64,000 bases of DNA from contig CM046864.1 of NCBI GenBank assembly GCA_025617745.1, positions 2,689,624 through 2,753,623 on the forward strand. The letters are read 5' to 3'. The position numbers were made by a program, and so were the translations under genes. Origin of the DNA: Heliocidaris erythrogramma (lineage: Eukaryota > Echinodermata > Echinoidea > Camarodonta > Echinometridae). Of this stretch, positions 23,447-35,719 are shown one piece after another. The notes under the pieces are model-generated. The model made no database searches, was not told the origin of the DNA, and saw nothing but the letters and a program-made list of their open reading frames with translations. The stretch's first letter is position 1; each line of letters starts with the position of its first letter.

Positions 23447-24068
23447 TGTGTCCCTCCACAACAAAACGACCAATAAGTCGCAATGGGAGGTTAAGAGTAA
23501 ACCGCTGTAAAAGGTGGTTTGGGGTGGAATTTTGATTTTATTTTTTTTAATATTTTCTGAAAGTTCAAATCTACCATCTGACAAAATTTCAGGCTAAAAT
23601 ACCTTCTTGAAATATGATTTTACTCTCATTCAAGATGACCATGTTTTCCATGGCATTCAAACTCTGTGTGTCAACTTGCTGGGATTGTACTTCACATTGC
23701 TTTTCTTGTATACCTTAAAAAACTATGCACTATCTGATATTCAAAATGTAAAGAAACCGAGAAATATGTCTGTTCTGAAGGTATAGAAAGTTTGAACCCA
23801 ATCCAATTAGTACTTCACAGGGTATGCGAGGGGGTTTTGACTCATCCTTTTGTGCGACAAACAATAGGACACAGATTAGGCGCTCTTAAATGGTCACTCT
23901 TCTTTAGAGCCCGTTTTCTCTATTGTTTTGGTCTTCAGCCTGTCTGACACCTCGACATTCTCATGACAAGTTATATATATCATTTTAGAATCTAAGCTTT
24001 CAAACTGTGATGAAATGTTAAATACCCGAATTTCCGACTTATTGGTCGTTTTGTGGTGGAGGGTCACA
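23447..24068. mobile_element. MITE-like TIR element, copy 1 (622 bp)
   Basis: Ends are inverted repeats of about 30 bp: TGTGTCCCTCCACAACAAAA at the left and the reverse complement of TGTGACCCTCCACCACAAAA at the right. The element is flanked by TA on both sides (GCA-TA and TA-TTCTA), as expected for TA-targeting DNA transposons. There is no transposase, so it is non-autonomous. It shares internal sequence with copy 2 (for example CAACCCAATCCAAT-type and GTGCGACAAACAATAGGACA segments). Confidence 0.8.
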
Positions 24069-24107
24069 TATTCTATTTTGTTTCCATATTTGACATCGGA
24101 GACCTAC

Positions 24108-24350
24108 CGGAAACAGTAACCGTTACGGTACAGCTCGCCGAATTACCAGCAGCATCACTTGCTGTGTATGTCACTTCCGTGCTTCCGATGGGGTAAGCAT
24201 TGCCCTCTGGCTGGCCACTAGGTGTCACATTTTCAACGCCAACATTGTCTGTTGCAGTGGCGTCCTCCAATGTAACCGTAGCTGTGCTCTGTCCATTATC
24301 AGTATTTACGTTCATATTCTGTGGGCAAGTTATTACTGGATCTTCGTCAT
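24108..24350 (-). CDS. HYR exon 1 (3'-most of the array)
   Basis: Begins DDEDPVITCPQNMNVNTDNG, has VENV in place of IASV, and ends VTVTVSG with donor GTAGGT instead of GTAAGT. Intact, 243 bp. A 1,463-bp intron containing a TIR element leads to the divergent HYR exon. Confidence 0.85.
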
Positions 24351-24541
24351 CTGTTAGAATGAATAATAACAAAGAGGACTAGCAAACATAATTAGCCAAA
24401 TGAAACGTTTTTTTTTTCTTATGTAAGAGAATTTCATTTCCTTTCTTCTACACTTAATGACAATTCAAAATTTGGGACACTTCAAAGACACTGCACGTTA
24501 CATATTCTATTTTGTTTCCATATTTGACATCGGAGACCTAC

Positions 24542-24759
24542 CGGAAACAGTAACAGTTACGATACACTTGCTGTGTATGTCACTTCCGTGTTTCCGATGG
24601 GGTAAGCATTGCCCTGTGGCTGGCCACTAGGTGTCACATTTTCAACGCCAACATTGTCTGTTGCAGTGGCGTTCTGCAAGGTAACCGTAACTGTGCTCTG
24701 TCCATTATCAGTATACACGCTCATATTCTGTGGGCAAGTTATTCCTGGATTTTCGTTAT
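24542..24759 (-). pseudogene. HYR exon 2, broken by a 25-bp deletion
   Basis: Acceptor and GTAGGT donor are present, but the exon is 218 bp. A 25-bp stretch coding the DAAGNSAS region is missing, after which the frame runs into TAA (TASVS then stop). If spliced in it would truncate the protein; it may be skipped. Downstream intron 191 bp. Confidence 0.85.
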
Positions 24760-24951
24760 CTGTTAGAATGAACAATAACAAAGAGGACGAGCAAACAGCA
24801 GAATTAGACAAATGAAACTTTGTTTTCTTTCTAATGTAAGAGCAGTTCATTTGCTTTCTTTTACACTTCAGAATGACAATACAAAATTTGGGACACATGA
24901 CGTTTACTTACATATTCTATGTTGTTTCCATATCTTACTTCGTATACTTAC

Positions 24952-25194
24952 CATTAACCGTTACCGTTACGGTACAGCTCGCCGAATTACCAGCAGCATC
25001 ACTTGCTGTGTATGTCACTTCCGTGCTTCCAATGGGGTAAGCATTGCCCTCTGGCTTGCCACTAGGCGTCACATTTTCAATGCCTACATTGTCTGTCGCA
25101 GTGGCGTTCTGCAAGGTAACCGTAGCTGTGCTCTGTCCATTATCAGTATATACGCTCATATTCTGTGGGCAAGTTATTCCTGGATTTTCGTCAT
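24952..25194 (-). CDS. HYR exon 3
   Basis: Intact; haplotype T-E-K-T with GIENV. Downstream intron 192 bp. The intron upstream (858 bp) carries the second TIR element. Confidence 0.85.
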
Positions 25195-25353
25195 CTGTTA
25201 GAATGAACAATAACAAAGAGGACGAGCAAACAGCAGAATTAGCCAAATGAAACTTTTTTATATCTAATGTAAGAGAAGTTCATTTCCTTTCTTTTACACT
25301 TCAGAATGACAATTCAAAATTTGGGACACGTCAAAGACACTGCACGTTACATA

Positions 25354-26013
25354 TGTGACCCTCCACCACAAAACGACCAATAACTCGCAATGGGAGTTCT
25401 AGAGTAAACAGCTAAAAAGGGTATTTTGGGGTGGAAATATATATTTTAAGTTTTTGGTATTTTCTGAAAGTATAGATATTAATCTACCATCTGACAAAAT
25501 TTCAGAGTAAAATACCATATTGAAATATGTTTTTACACTCCTTCAAAATGACCATTTTTTCATGGACATTCAAACTTTGTGAGTCAGCTTATTGGGATCG
25601 TACTTCACATCGCTTTTCTGGTATAACTCAAAAAGTTTGCATTGCCTGATATTCAAAATCTACAGAAGGAAAGAAATATATCTATTCTGAAGGTATGGAA
25701 AGTTTCAACCCAATCCAATGAGTACTTCACAGTCTAGGCTTTGGAGTTTTGACTCAACCTTTTGTGCGACAAACAATAGGACACAGATTAGGCGCTCTTA
25801 AATGGTCACGCTTCTTTAGAGCTCGTTTTCTCTATTGTTTTGGTCATTACCCTGTCTGACAGTCTGATATTCTCGTTGTAATTTATAAGGGTTTGCTTAG
25901 TCTATAGAACACAAGTTGTATATCATTTAACAGCTTAGAATCTAAGCTTTCAAACTGTGCTGAAATTAACAAAACAAAATTTCCGACTTATTGGTCATTT
26001 CGTCGTGGTCACA
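25354..26013. mobile_element. MITE-like TIR element, copy 2 (660 bp)
   Basis: Left end TGTGACCCTCCACCACAAAA; right end is its inverted partner, partly decayed (TTGGTCATTTCGTCGTGGTCACA). TA flanks on both sides. Neighbouring introns show the uninterrupted site GTTACATATTCTATTTTG, so the insertion point is between GTTACA and TATTCTA with a TA duplication. Copy 1 has the same right flank. Confidence 0.85.
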
Positions 26014-26052
26014 TATTCTATTTTGTTTCCATATCTTACTCCGTATACTTAC

Positions 26053-26295
26053 CATTAACCGTTACCGTTAAGGTACAGCTCGCCGAATTACCAGCAGCAT
26101 CACTTGCTGTGTATGTCACTTCCGTGCTTCCGATGGGGTAAGCATTGCCCTCTGGCTTGCCACTAAGCGTCACACTTTCAATGCCAACATTGTCTGTTGC
26201 AGTGGCGTTCTGCAAGGTAACCGTAGCTGTGCTCTGTCCATTATCAGTATTTACGTTCATATTCTGTGGGCAAGTTATTACTGGATCTTCGTCAT
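26053..26295 (-). CDS. HYR exon 4
   Basis: Begins DDEDPVITCPQNMNVNTDNG like exon 1; T-E-K-T with SVTLSGK and SCTLTV. Intact. Downstream intron 858 bp, enlarged by the TIR element. Confidence 0.85.
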
Positions 26296-26482
26296 CTGTT
26301 ATAATAAACAATAACAAAGTGGAAGAGGAAACAGCAGAATTAGCCAAATGAAACTTTTTTTTATTTCTAATGTAAGAGAAGTTCATTTGCTTTCTTTTTC
26401 ACTTAAGAATGACAATTCAAAATTTGGAACACTTCACGGTACATATTCTATGTTGTTTCCATATCTTACTTCGTAGACTTAC

Positions 26483-26725
26483 CATTAACCGTTACCGTTA
26501 CGGTACAGCTCGCCGAATTACCAGCAGCATCACTTGCTGTGTATGTCACTTCCGTGCTTCCGATGGGGTAAGCATTGCCCTCTGGCTGGCCACTAGGTGT
26601 CACATTTTCAACGCCAACATTGTCTGTTGCAGTGGCGTCCTCCAATGTAACCGTAGCTGTGCTCTGTCCATTATCAGTGTACACGCTCATATTCTGTGGG
26701 CAAGTTATTCCTGGATTTTCGTCAT
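26483..26725 (-). CDS. HYR exon 5
   Basis: Has EDATATDNVGVENV (Glu-Asp instead of Gln-Asn), shared only with exon 1. Intact. Downstream intron 187 bp. Confidence 0.85.
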
Positions 26726-26919
26726 CTGTTAGAATGAACAATAACAAAGAGGACGAGCAAACAGCAGAATTAGCCAAATGAAACTTTTTTTTTTCTTTCC
26801 AATGCAAGAGAAGTTCATTTGGTTTCTTTTACACTTCAGAATGACAATACAAAATTTGGGACACTTCATGTTTACTTACATATTCTATTTTGTTTCCATA
26901 TCTTACTTCGTAGACTTAC

Positions 26920-27162
26920 CATTAACCGTTACCGTTACGGTACAGCTCGCCGAATTACCAGCAGCATCACTTGCTGTGTATGTCACTTCCGTGCTTCCGA
27001 TGTGGTAAGCATTGCCCTCTGGATTGCCACTAGGTGTCACACTTTCAATGCCAACATTGTCTGTTGCAGTGGCGTTCTGCAAGGTAACCGTAGCTGTGCT
27101 CTGTCCATTATCAGTATATACGCTCATATTCTGTGGGCAAGTTATTCCTGGATTTTCGTCAT
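26920..27162 (-). CDS. HYR exon 6
   Basis: T-E-N-T; unique NAYHIGS (His for Pro). Downstream intron 194 bp. Confidence 0.85.
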
Positions 27163-27359
27163 CTGTTATAATGAATAATAACAAAGAGTACGAGCAAACA
27201 GCAGAATTAGCCAAATGAAACTTTTCTTATTTCTAATGTAAGAGAAGATCATTTCCTTTCTTTTACACTTCAGAATGACAATTCAAAATTTGGGACACTT
27301 CAAAGACACTCCACGTTACATATTCTATTTTGTTTCCATATCTTACTTCGTAGACTTAC

Positions 27360-27602
27360 CATTAACCGTTACCGTTACGGTACAGCTCGCCGAATTACCA
27401 GCAGCATCACTTGCTATGTATGTCACTTCCGTGCTTCCGATGGGGTAAGCATTGCCCTCTGGCTGGCCACTAGGTGTAAAACTTGCAATGCCAACATTGT
27501 CTGTTGCAGTGGTGTTCTGCAAGGTAACCGTAGCTGTGCTCTCTCCATTATCAGTATATACACTCATATTCTGTGGGCAAGTTATTCCTGGATTTTCGTC
27601 AT
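27360..27602 (-). CDS. HYR exon 7
   Basis: T-A-Q-I with NGES, QNTTATD and IASF variants. Downstream intron 197 bp. Confidence 0.85.
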
Positions 27603-27800
27603 CTGTTAGAATGAACAATAACAAAGAGGACGAGCAAACAGCAGAATTAGCCAAATGAAACTTTTTTTTCTTTCCAATGTAAGAGAAGTTCATTTGCTTT
27701 CTTTTACACTTAAGAATGACAATTCAAAATTTGGGACACTTCAAAGACACTGCACGTTACATATTCTATTTTGTTTCAAAATCTTACTTCGTAGACTTAC

Positions 27801-28043
27801 CATTAACCGTCACCGTTACGGTACAGCTCGCCGAATTACTAGCAGCATCACTTGCTGTGTATGTCACTTCCGTGCTTCCGATGGGGTAAGCATTGCCCTC
27901 TGGATTGCCACTAGGTGTCACACTTGCAATGCCAACATTGTCTATTGCAGTGGCGTTCTGCAAGGTAACCGTAGCTGTGCTCTGTCCATTATCAGTATAT
28001 ACGCTCATATTCTGTGGGCAAGTTATTCCTGGATTTTCGTCAT
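27801..28043 (-). CDS. HYR exon 8
   Basis: T-A-N-T with ATAIDN and DAASNSAS (Ser for Gly). Downstream intron 198 bp. Confidence 0.85.
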
Positions 28044-28428
28044 CTGTTAGAATGAACAATAACAAAGAGGACGAGCAAACAGCAGAATTAGCCAAATGAA
28101 ACTTTTTTTTCTTTCCAATGTAAGAGAAGTTCATTTGCTTTCTTTTAAACTTAAGAATGACGATTCAAAATTGGGACACTTCAAAAACATGGGGTAATAT
28201 GTGATAGGGCAAGTTATTCCTGGATTTTCGTCATCTGTTAGAATGAACAATAACAAACAGGACGTGCAAGTAGAAGAATTAGTCACATGGAACTTTTTTC
28301 TCTCATGTAAGAGAAGTTAATTTCCTTCTTTTTACACTTCAGAATGACAATTCAAAATTTGGGACACGTCAAAGACACTCCACGTTACATATTCTATTTT
28401 GTTTCCATATCTTACTTCGTAGACTTAC

Positions 28429-28671
28429 CATTAACCGTTACCGTTACGGTACAGCTCGCCGAATTACCAGCAGCATCACTTGCTGTGAATGTCACTTCCA
28501 TGCTTCCGATGGGGTAAGCATTGCCCTCTGGATTGCCACTAGGTGTCACACTTGCAATACCAACATTGTCTATTGCAGTGGCGTTCTGCAAGGTAACCGT
28601 AGCTGTGCTCTCTCCATTATCAGTATATACGCTCATATTCTGTGGGCAAGTTATTCCTGGATTTTCGTCAT
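28429..28671 (-). CDS. HYR exon 9
   Basis: T-A-N-T with NGES, ATAIDN and SMEVTFTAS. Downstream intron 385 bp. Confidence 0.85.
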
Positions 28672-28869
28672 CTGTTAGAATGAACAATAACAAAGAGGAC
28701 GAGCAAACAGCACAATTAGCCAAATGAAACTTTTTTTTCTTTCCAATGTAAGAGAAGTTAATTTCCTTCCTTTTACACTTCAGAATGACAATTCAAAATT
28801 TGGGACACTTCAAAGACACTGCACGTTACATATTCTATGTTGTTTCGAAATCTTACTTCGTAGACTTAC

Positions 28870-29112
28870 CATTAACCGTCACCGTTACGGTACAGCTCGC
28901 CGAATTACCAGCAGCATCACTTGCTGTGTATGTCACTTCCGTGCTTCCGATGGGGTAAGCATTGCCCTCTGGATTGCCACTAGGTGTCACACTTGCAATG
29001 CCAACATTGTCTATTGCAGTGGCGTTCTGCAAGGTAACCGTAGCTGTGCTCTGTCCATTATCAGTATATACGCTCATATTCTGTGGGCAAGTTATTCCTG
29101 GATTTTCGTCAT
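28870..29112 (-). CDS. HYR exon 10
   Basis: T-A-N-T with ATAIDN. Downstream intron 198 bp; the intron on its 3' side carries no relic. Confidence 0.85.
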
Positions 29113-29309
29113 CTGTTAGAATGAACAATAACAAAGAGGACGAGCAAACAGCAGAATTAGCCAAATGAAACTTTTCTTATTTCTAATGTAAGAGAAGATC
29201 ATTTCCATTCTTTTACACTTCAGAATGACAATTCAAAATTTGGGACACTTCAAAGACACTGCACGTTACATATTCTATGTTGTTTCGAAATCTTACTTCG
29301 TAGACTTAC

Positions 29310-29552
29310 CATTAACCGTCACCGTTACGGTACAGCTCGCCGAATTACCAGCAGCATCACTTGCTGTGTATGTCACTTCCGTGCTTCCGATGGGGTAAGC
29401 ATTGCCCTCTGGCTTGCCACTAAGCGTCACACTTTCAATGCCAACATTGTCTGTTGCAGTGGCGTTCTGCAAGGTAACCGTAGCTGTGCTCTGTCCATTA
29501 TCAGTATATACGCTCATATTCTGTGGGCAAGTTATTCCTGGATTTTCGTCAT
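29310..29552 (-). CDS. HYR exon 11
   Basis: T-E-K-T with SVTLSGK, close to exon 4. Downstream intron 197 bp. Confidence 0.85.
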
Positions 29553-29739
29553 CTGTTAGAATGAACAATAACAAAGAGGACGAGCAAACAGCAGAATTAG
29601 CCAAATGAAACTTTTTTTTATTTCTAATGTAAGAGAAGTTCATTTGCTTTCTTTTTCACTTAAGAATGACAATTCAAAATTTGGAACACTTCACGGTACA
29701 TATTCTATGTTGTTTCAAAATCTTACTTCGTAGACTTAC

Positions 29740-29982
29740 CATTAACCGTCACCGTTACGGTACAGCTCGCCGAATTACCAGCAGCATCACTTGCTGTGTA
29801 TGTCACTTCCGTGCTTCCGATGGGGTAAGCATTGCCCTCTGGATTGCCACTAGGTGTCACACTTGCAATGCCAACATTGTCTGTTGCAGTGGCGTTTTGC
29901 AAGGTAACCGTAGCTGTGCTCTGTCCATTATCAGTATATACGCTCATATTCTGTGGGCAATTTATTCCTGGATTTTCGTCAT
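29740..29982 (-). CDS. HYR exon 12
   Basis: Unique GINCPQ (Asn); A-N-T at the other sites. Downstream intron 187 bp. Confidence 0.85.
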
Positions 29983-30371
29983 CTGTTAGAATGAACAATA
30001 ACAAAGAGGACGAGCAAACAGCACAATTAGCCAAATGAACTTTTTTTTCTTTCCAATGTAAGAGAAGTTCATTTGCTTTCTTTTACACTTAAGAATGACG
30101 ATTCAAAATTTGGGACACATCAAAAACATGGGGTAATATGTGATAGGGCAAGTTATTCCTGGATTTTAGTCATCTGTTAGAATGAACAATAACAAAGAGG
30201 ACGAGCAAACAGCAGAATTAGCCAAATGAAACTTTTTTCTCTTTCCAATGTAAGAGAAGTTAATTTCCTTCCTTTTACACTTCAGAATGACAATTCAAAA
30301 TTTGGGACACTTCAAAGACACTGCACGTTACATATTCTATTTTGTTTCAAAATCTTACTTCGTAGACTTAC

Positions 30372-30614
30372 CATTAACCGTCACCGTTACGGTACAGCTC
30401 GCCGAATTACCAGCAGCATCACTTGCTATGTATGCCACTTCCGTGCTTCCGATGGGGTAAGCATTGCCTTCTGGCTGGCCACTAGGTGTCACACTTTCAA
30501 TGCCAACATTGTCTGTTGCAGTGGCGTTCTGCAAGGTAACCGTAGCTGTGCTCTGTCCATTATCAGTATATACGCTCATATTCTGTGGGCAAGCTATTCC
30601 TGGATTTTCGTCAT
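30372..30614 (-). CDS. HYR exon 13
   Basis: A-E-Q-I with EVAYIAS (Ala for Thr). Downstream intron 389 bp holding a relic whose fragment has an in-frame TAA. Confidence 0.85.
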
Positions 30615-30811
30615 CTGTTAGAATGAATAATAACAAAGAGGACGAGCAAACAGCAGAATTAGCCAAATGAAACTTTTCTTATTTCTAATGTAAGAGAAGA
30701 TCATTTCCTTTCTTTTACACTTCAGAATGACAATTCAAAATTTGGGACACTTCAAAGACACTGCACGTTACATATTCTATGTTGTTTCCATATCTTACTT
30801 CGTAGACTTAC

Positions 30812-31054
30812 CATTAACCGTTACCGTTACGGTACAGCTCGCCGAATTACCAGCAGCATCACTTGCTATGTATGTCACTTCCGTGCTTCCGATGGGGTAA
30901 GCATTGCCCTCTGGCTGGCCACTAGGTGTCACACTTTCAATGCCAACATTGTCTGTTGCAGTGGCGTTCTGCAAGGTAACCGTAGCTGTGCTCTGTCCAT
31001 TATCAGTATATACGCTCATATTCTGTGGGCAAGCTATTCCTGGATTTTCGTCAT
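30812..31054 (-). CDS. HYR exon 14
   Basis: A-E-Q-I. Downstream intron 197 bp. Confidence 0.85.
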
Positions 31055-31440
31055 CTGTTAGAATGAACAATAACAAAGAGGACGAGCAAACAGCAGAATT
31101 AGCCAAATGAAATTTTTTTTTCTTTCCAATGTAAGAGAAGTTCATTTGCTTTCTTTTACACTTAAGAATGACGATTCAAAATTTGAGACACTTCAAAAAC
31201 ATGGGGTAATATGTGATAGGGCAAGTTATTCCTGGATTTTCGTCATCTGTTAGAATGAACAATAACAAAGAGGACGAGCAAGTAGAAGAATTAGTCACAT
31301 GGAACTTTTTTCTCTCATGTAAGAGAAGTTAATTTCCTTCCTTTTACACTTCAGAATGACAATTCAAAATTTGGGACACGTCAAAGACACTCCACGTTAC
31401 ATATTCTATTTTGTTTCCATATCTTATTTCGTAGACTTAC

Positions 31441-31683
31441 CATTAACCGTTACCGTTACGGTACAGCTCGCCGAATTACCAGCAGCATCACTTGCTATGT
31501 ATGTCACTTCCGTGCTTCCGATGGGGTAAGCATTGCCCTCTGGCTGGCCACTAGGTGTAAAACTTGCAATGCCAACATTGTCTGTTGTAGTGGCGTTCTG
31601 CAAGGTAACCGTAGCTGTGCTCTGTCCATTATCAGTATATACGCTCATATTCTGTGGGCAAGTTATTCCTGGATTTTCGTCAT
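31441..31683 (-). CDS. HYR exon 15
   Basis: T-A-Q-I with NATTTD and IASF. Downstream intron 386 bp with a relic. Confidence 0.85.
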
Positions 31684-32068
31684 CTGTTAGAATGAACAAT
31701 AACAAAGAGGACGAGCAAACAGCAGAATTAGCCAAATGAAACTTTTTTTTCCTTCCAATGTAAGAGAAGTTCATTTTCTTTCTTTTACACTTAAGAATGA
31801 CGATTCAAAATTGGGACACTTCAAAAACATGGGGTAATATGTGATAGGGCAAGTTATTCCTGGATTTTCGTCATCTGTTAGAATGAACAATAACAAAGAG
31901 GACGAGCAAGTAGAAGAATTAGTCACATGGAACTTTTTTCTCTCATGTAAGAGAAGTTAATTTCCTTCCTTTTACACTTCAGAATGACAATTCAAAATTT
32001 GGGACACGTCAAAGACACTCCACATTACATATTCTATTTTGTTTCCATATCTTACTTCGTAGACTTAC

Positions 32069-32311
32069 CATTAACCGTTACCGTTACGGTACAGCTCGCC
32101 GAATTACCAGCAGCATCACTTGCTATGTATGTCACTTCCGTGCTTCCGATGGGGTAAGCATTGCCCTCTGGCTGGCCACTAGGTGTCACACTTGCAATAC
32201 CAACATTGTCTGTTGCAGTGGCGTTCTGCAAGGTAACCGTAGCTGTGCTCTGTCCATTATCAGTATATACGCTCATATTCTGTGGGCAAGCTATTCCTGG
32301 ATTTTCGTCAT
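32069..32311 (-). CDS. HYR exon 16
   Basis: A-A-Q-I; acceptor variant TTGTAACAG. Downstream intron 385 bp with a relic. Confidence 0.85.
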
Positions 32312-32509
32312 CTGTTACAATGAATAATAACAAAGAGGACGAGCAAACAGCAGAATTAGCCAAATGAAACTTTTTTTTCTTTCCAATGTAAGAGAAGTTA
32401 ATTTCCTTCCTTTTACACTTCAGAATGACAATTCAAAATTTGGGACACGTCAAAGACACTCCACGTTACATATTCTATTTTGTTTCCATATCTTACTTCG
32501 TAGACTTAC

Positions 32510-32752
32510 CATTAACCGTTACCGTTACGGTACAGCTCGCCGAATTACCAGCAGCATCACTTGCTATGTATGTCACTTCCGTGCTTCCGATGGGGTAAGC
32601 ATTGCCCTCTGGCTGGCCACTAGGTGTCACACTTGCAATACCAACATTGTCTGTTGCAGTGGCGTTCTGCAAGGTAACCGTAGCTGTGCTCTGTCCATTA
32701 TCAGTATATACGCTCATATTCTGTGGGCAAGCTATTCCTGGATTTTCGTCAT
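32510..32752 (-). CDS. HYR exon 17
   Basis: A-A-Q-I; acceptor variant TTGGAACAG. Downstream intron 198 bp. Confidence 0.85.
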
Positions 32753-32949
32753 CTGTTCCAATGAATAATAACAAAGAGGACGAGCAAACAGCAGAATTAG
32801 CCAAATGAAACTTTTCTTATTTCTTATGTAAGAGAAGATCATTTCCTTTCTTTTACACTTCAGAATGACCATTCAAAATTTGGGACACTTCAAAGACACT
32901 GCACGTTACATATTCTATGTTGTTTCAAAATCTTACTTTGTAGACTTAC

Positions 32950-33192
32950 CATTAACCGTCACCGTTACGGTACAGCTCGCCGAATTACCAGCAGCATCAC
33001 TTGCTATGTATGCCACTTCCGTGCTTCCGATGGGGTAAGCATTGCCTTCTGGCTGGCCACTAGGTGTCACACTTTCAATGCCAACATTGTCTGTTGCAGT
33101 GGCGTTCTGCAAGGTAACCGTAGCTGTGCTCTGTCCATTATCAGTATATACGCTCATATTCTGTGGGCAAGCTATTCCTGGATTTTCGTCAT
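32950..33192 (-). CDS. HYR exon 18
   Basis: A-E-Q-I with EVAYIAS. Downstream intron 197 bp. Confidence 0.85.
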
Positions 33193-33578
33193 CTGTTAGA
33201 ATGAACAATAACAAAGAGGACGAGCAAACAGCAGAATTAGCCAAATGAAACTTTTTTTTCTTTCCAATGTAAGAGAAGTTCATTTGCTTTCTTTTACACT
33301 TAAGAATGACGATTCAAAATTTGGGACACTTCAAAAACATGGGGTAATATGTGATAGGGCAAGTTATTCCTGGATTTTCGTCATCTGTTAGAATGAACAA
33401 TAACAAAGAGGACGAGCAAGTAGAAGAATTAGTCACATGGAACTTTTTTCTCTCATGTAAGAGAAGTTAATTTCCTTCCTTTTACACTTCAGAATGACAA
33501 TTCAAAATTTGGGACACGTCAAAGACACTCCACATTACATATTCTATTTTGTTTCCATATCTTACTTCGTAGACTTAC

Positions 33579-33821
33579 CATTAACCGTTACCGTTACGGT
33601 ACAGCTCGCCGAATTACCAGCAGCATCACTTGCTATGTATGTCACTTCCGTGCTTCCGATGGGGTAAGCATTGCCCTCTGGCTGGCCACTAGGTGTCACA
33701 CTTGCAATACCAACATTGTCTGTTGCAGTGGCGTTCTGCAAGGTAACCGTAGCTGTGCTCTGTCCATTATCAGTATATACGCTCATATTCTGTGGGCAAG
33801 CTATTCCTGGATTTTCGTCAT
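33579..33821 (-). CDS. HYR exon 19
   Basis: A-A-Q-I, same acceptor variant as exon 16, so exons 16-18 and 19-21 look like a duplicated block of about 1,510 bp. Downstream intron 386 bp with a relic. Confidence 0.85.
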
Positions 33822-34019
33822 CTGTTACAATGAATAATAACAAAGAGGACGAGCAAACAGCAGAATTAGCCAAATGAAACTTTTTTTTCTTTCCAATGTA
33901 AGAGAAGTTAATTTCCTTCCTTTTACACTTCAGAATGACAATTCAAAATTTGGGACACGTCAAAGACACTCCACGTTACATATTCTATTTTGTTTCCATA
34001 TCTTACTTCGTAGACTTAC

Positions 34020-34262
34020 CATTAACCGTTACCGTTACGGTACAGCTCGCCGAATTACCAGCAGCATCACTTGCTATGTATGCCACTTCCGTGCTTCCGA
34101 TGGGGTAAGCATTGCCTTCTGGCTGGCCACTAGGTGTCACACTTTCAATGCCAACATTGTCTGTTGCAGTGGCGTTCTGCAAGGTAACCGTAGCTGTGCT
34201 CTGTCCATTATCAGTATATACGCTCATATTCTGTGGGCAAGCTATTCCTGGATTTTCGTCAT
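34020..34262 (-). CDS. HYR exon 20
   Basis: A-E-Q-I with EVAYIAS. Downstream intron 198 bp. Confidence 0.85.
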
Positions 34263-34459
34263 CTGTTAGAATGAACAATAACAAAGAGGACGAGCAAACA
34301 GCAGAATTAGCCAAATGAAACTTTTCTTATTTCTTATGTAAGAGAAGATCATTTCCTTTCTTTTACACTTCAGAATGACCATTCAAAATTTGGGACACTT
34401 CAAAGACACTGCACGTTACATATTCTATGTTGTTTCAAAATCTTACTTTGTAGACTTAC

Positions 34460-34702
34460 CATTAACCGTCACCGTTACGGTACAGCTCGCCGAATTACCA
34501 GCAGCATCACTTGCTATGTATGCCACTTCCGTGCTTCCGATGGGGTAAGCATTGCCTTCTGGCTGGCCACTAGGTGTCACACTTTCAATGCCAACATTGT
34601 CTGTTGCAGTGGCGTTCTGCAAGGTAACCGTAGCTGTGCTCTGTCCATTATCAGTATATACGCTCATATTCTGTGGGCAAGCTATTCCTGGATTTTCGTC
34701 AT
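34460..34702 (-). CDS. HYR exon 21
   Basis: A-E-Q-I with EVAYIAS, as exons 18 and 20. Downstream intron 197 bp. Confidence 0.85.
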
Positions 34703-35088
34703 CTGTTAGAATGAACAATAACAAAGAGGACGAGCAAACAGCAGAATTAGCCAAATGAAATTTTTTTTTCTTTCCAATGTAAGAGAAGTTCATTTGCTTT
34801 CTTTTACACTTAAGAATGACGATTCAAAATTTGGGACACTTCAAAAACATGGGGTAATATGTGATAGGGCAAGTTATTCCTGGATTTTCGTCATCTGTTA
34901 GAATGAACAATAACAAAGAGGACGAGCAAGTAGAAGAATTAGTCACATGGAACTTTTTTCTCTCATGTAAGAGAAGTTAATTTCCTTCCTTTTACACTTC
35001 AGAATGACAATTCAAAATTTGGGACGCGTCAAAGACACTCCACGTTACATATTCTATTTTGTTTCCATATCTTACTTCGTAGACTTAC

Positions 35089-35331
35089 CATTAACCGTTA
35101 CCGTTACGGTACAGCTCGCCGAATTACCAGCAGCATCACTTGCTATGTATGTCACTTCCGTGCTTCCGATGGGGTAAGCATTGCCCTCTGGCTGGCCACT
35201 AGGTGTAAAACTTGCAATGCCAACATTGTCTGTTGCAGTGGCGTTCTGCAAGGTAACCGTAGCTGTGCTCTGTCCATTATCAGTATATACGCTCATATTC
35301 TGTGGGCAAGTTATTCCTGGATTTTCGTCAT
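35089..35331 (-). CDS. HYR exon 22
   Basis: T-A-Q-I with IASF, as exon 15. Downstream intron 386 bp with a relic. Confidence 0.85.
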
Positions 35332-35719
35332 CTGTTAGAATGAACAATAACAAAGAGGACGAGCAAACAGCAGAATTAGCCAAATGAAACTTTTTTTTTC
35401 CTTCCAAAGTAAGAGAAGTTCATTTTCTTTCTTTTACACTTAAGAATGACGATTCAAAATTGGGACACTTCAAAAACATGGGGTAATATGTGATAGGGCA
35501 AGTTATTCCTGGATTTTAGTCATCTGTTAGAATGAACAATAACAAAAAGGACGAGCAAACAGCAGAATTAGCCAAATGAAACTTTTTTTTCTCTCATGTA
35601 AGAGAAGTTAATTTCCTTCTTTTTACACTTCAGAATGACAATTCAAAATTTGGGACACGTCAAAGACACTCCACGTTACATATTCTATTTTGTTTCCATA
35701 TCTTACTTCGTAGACTTAC

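Noticed and set aside
23258..23584. Minus-strand open frame of 108 codons next to the TIR element
   Set aside because: It runs across the element boundary at 23447, so it is a chance frame through transposon end sequence.
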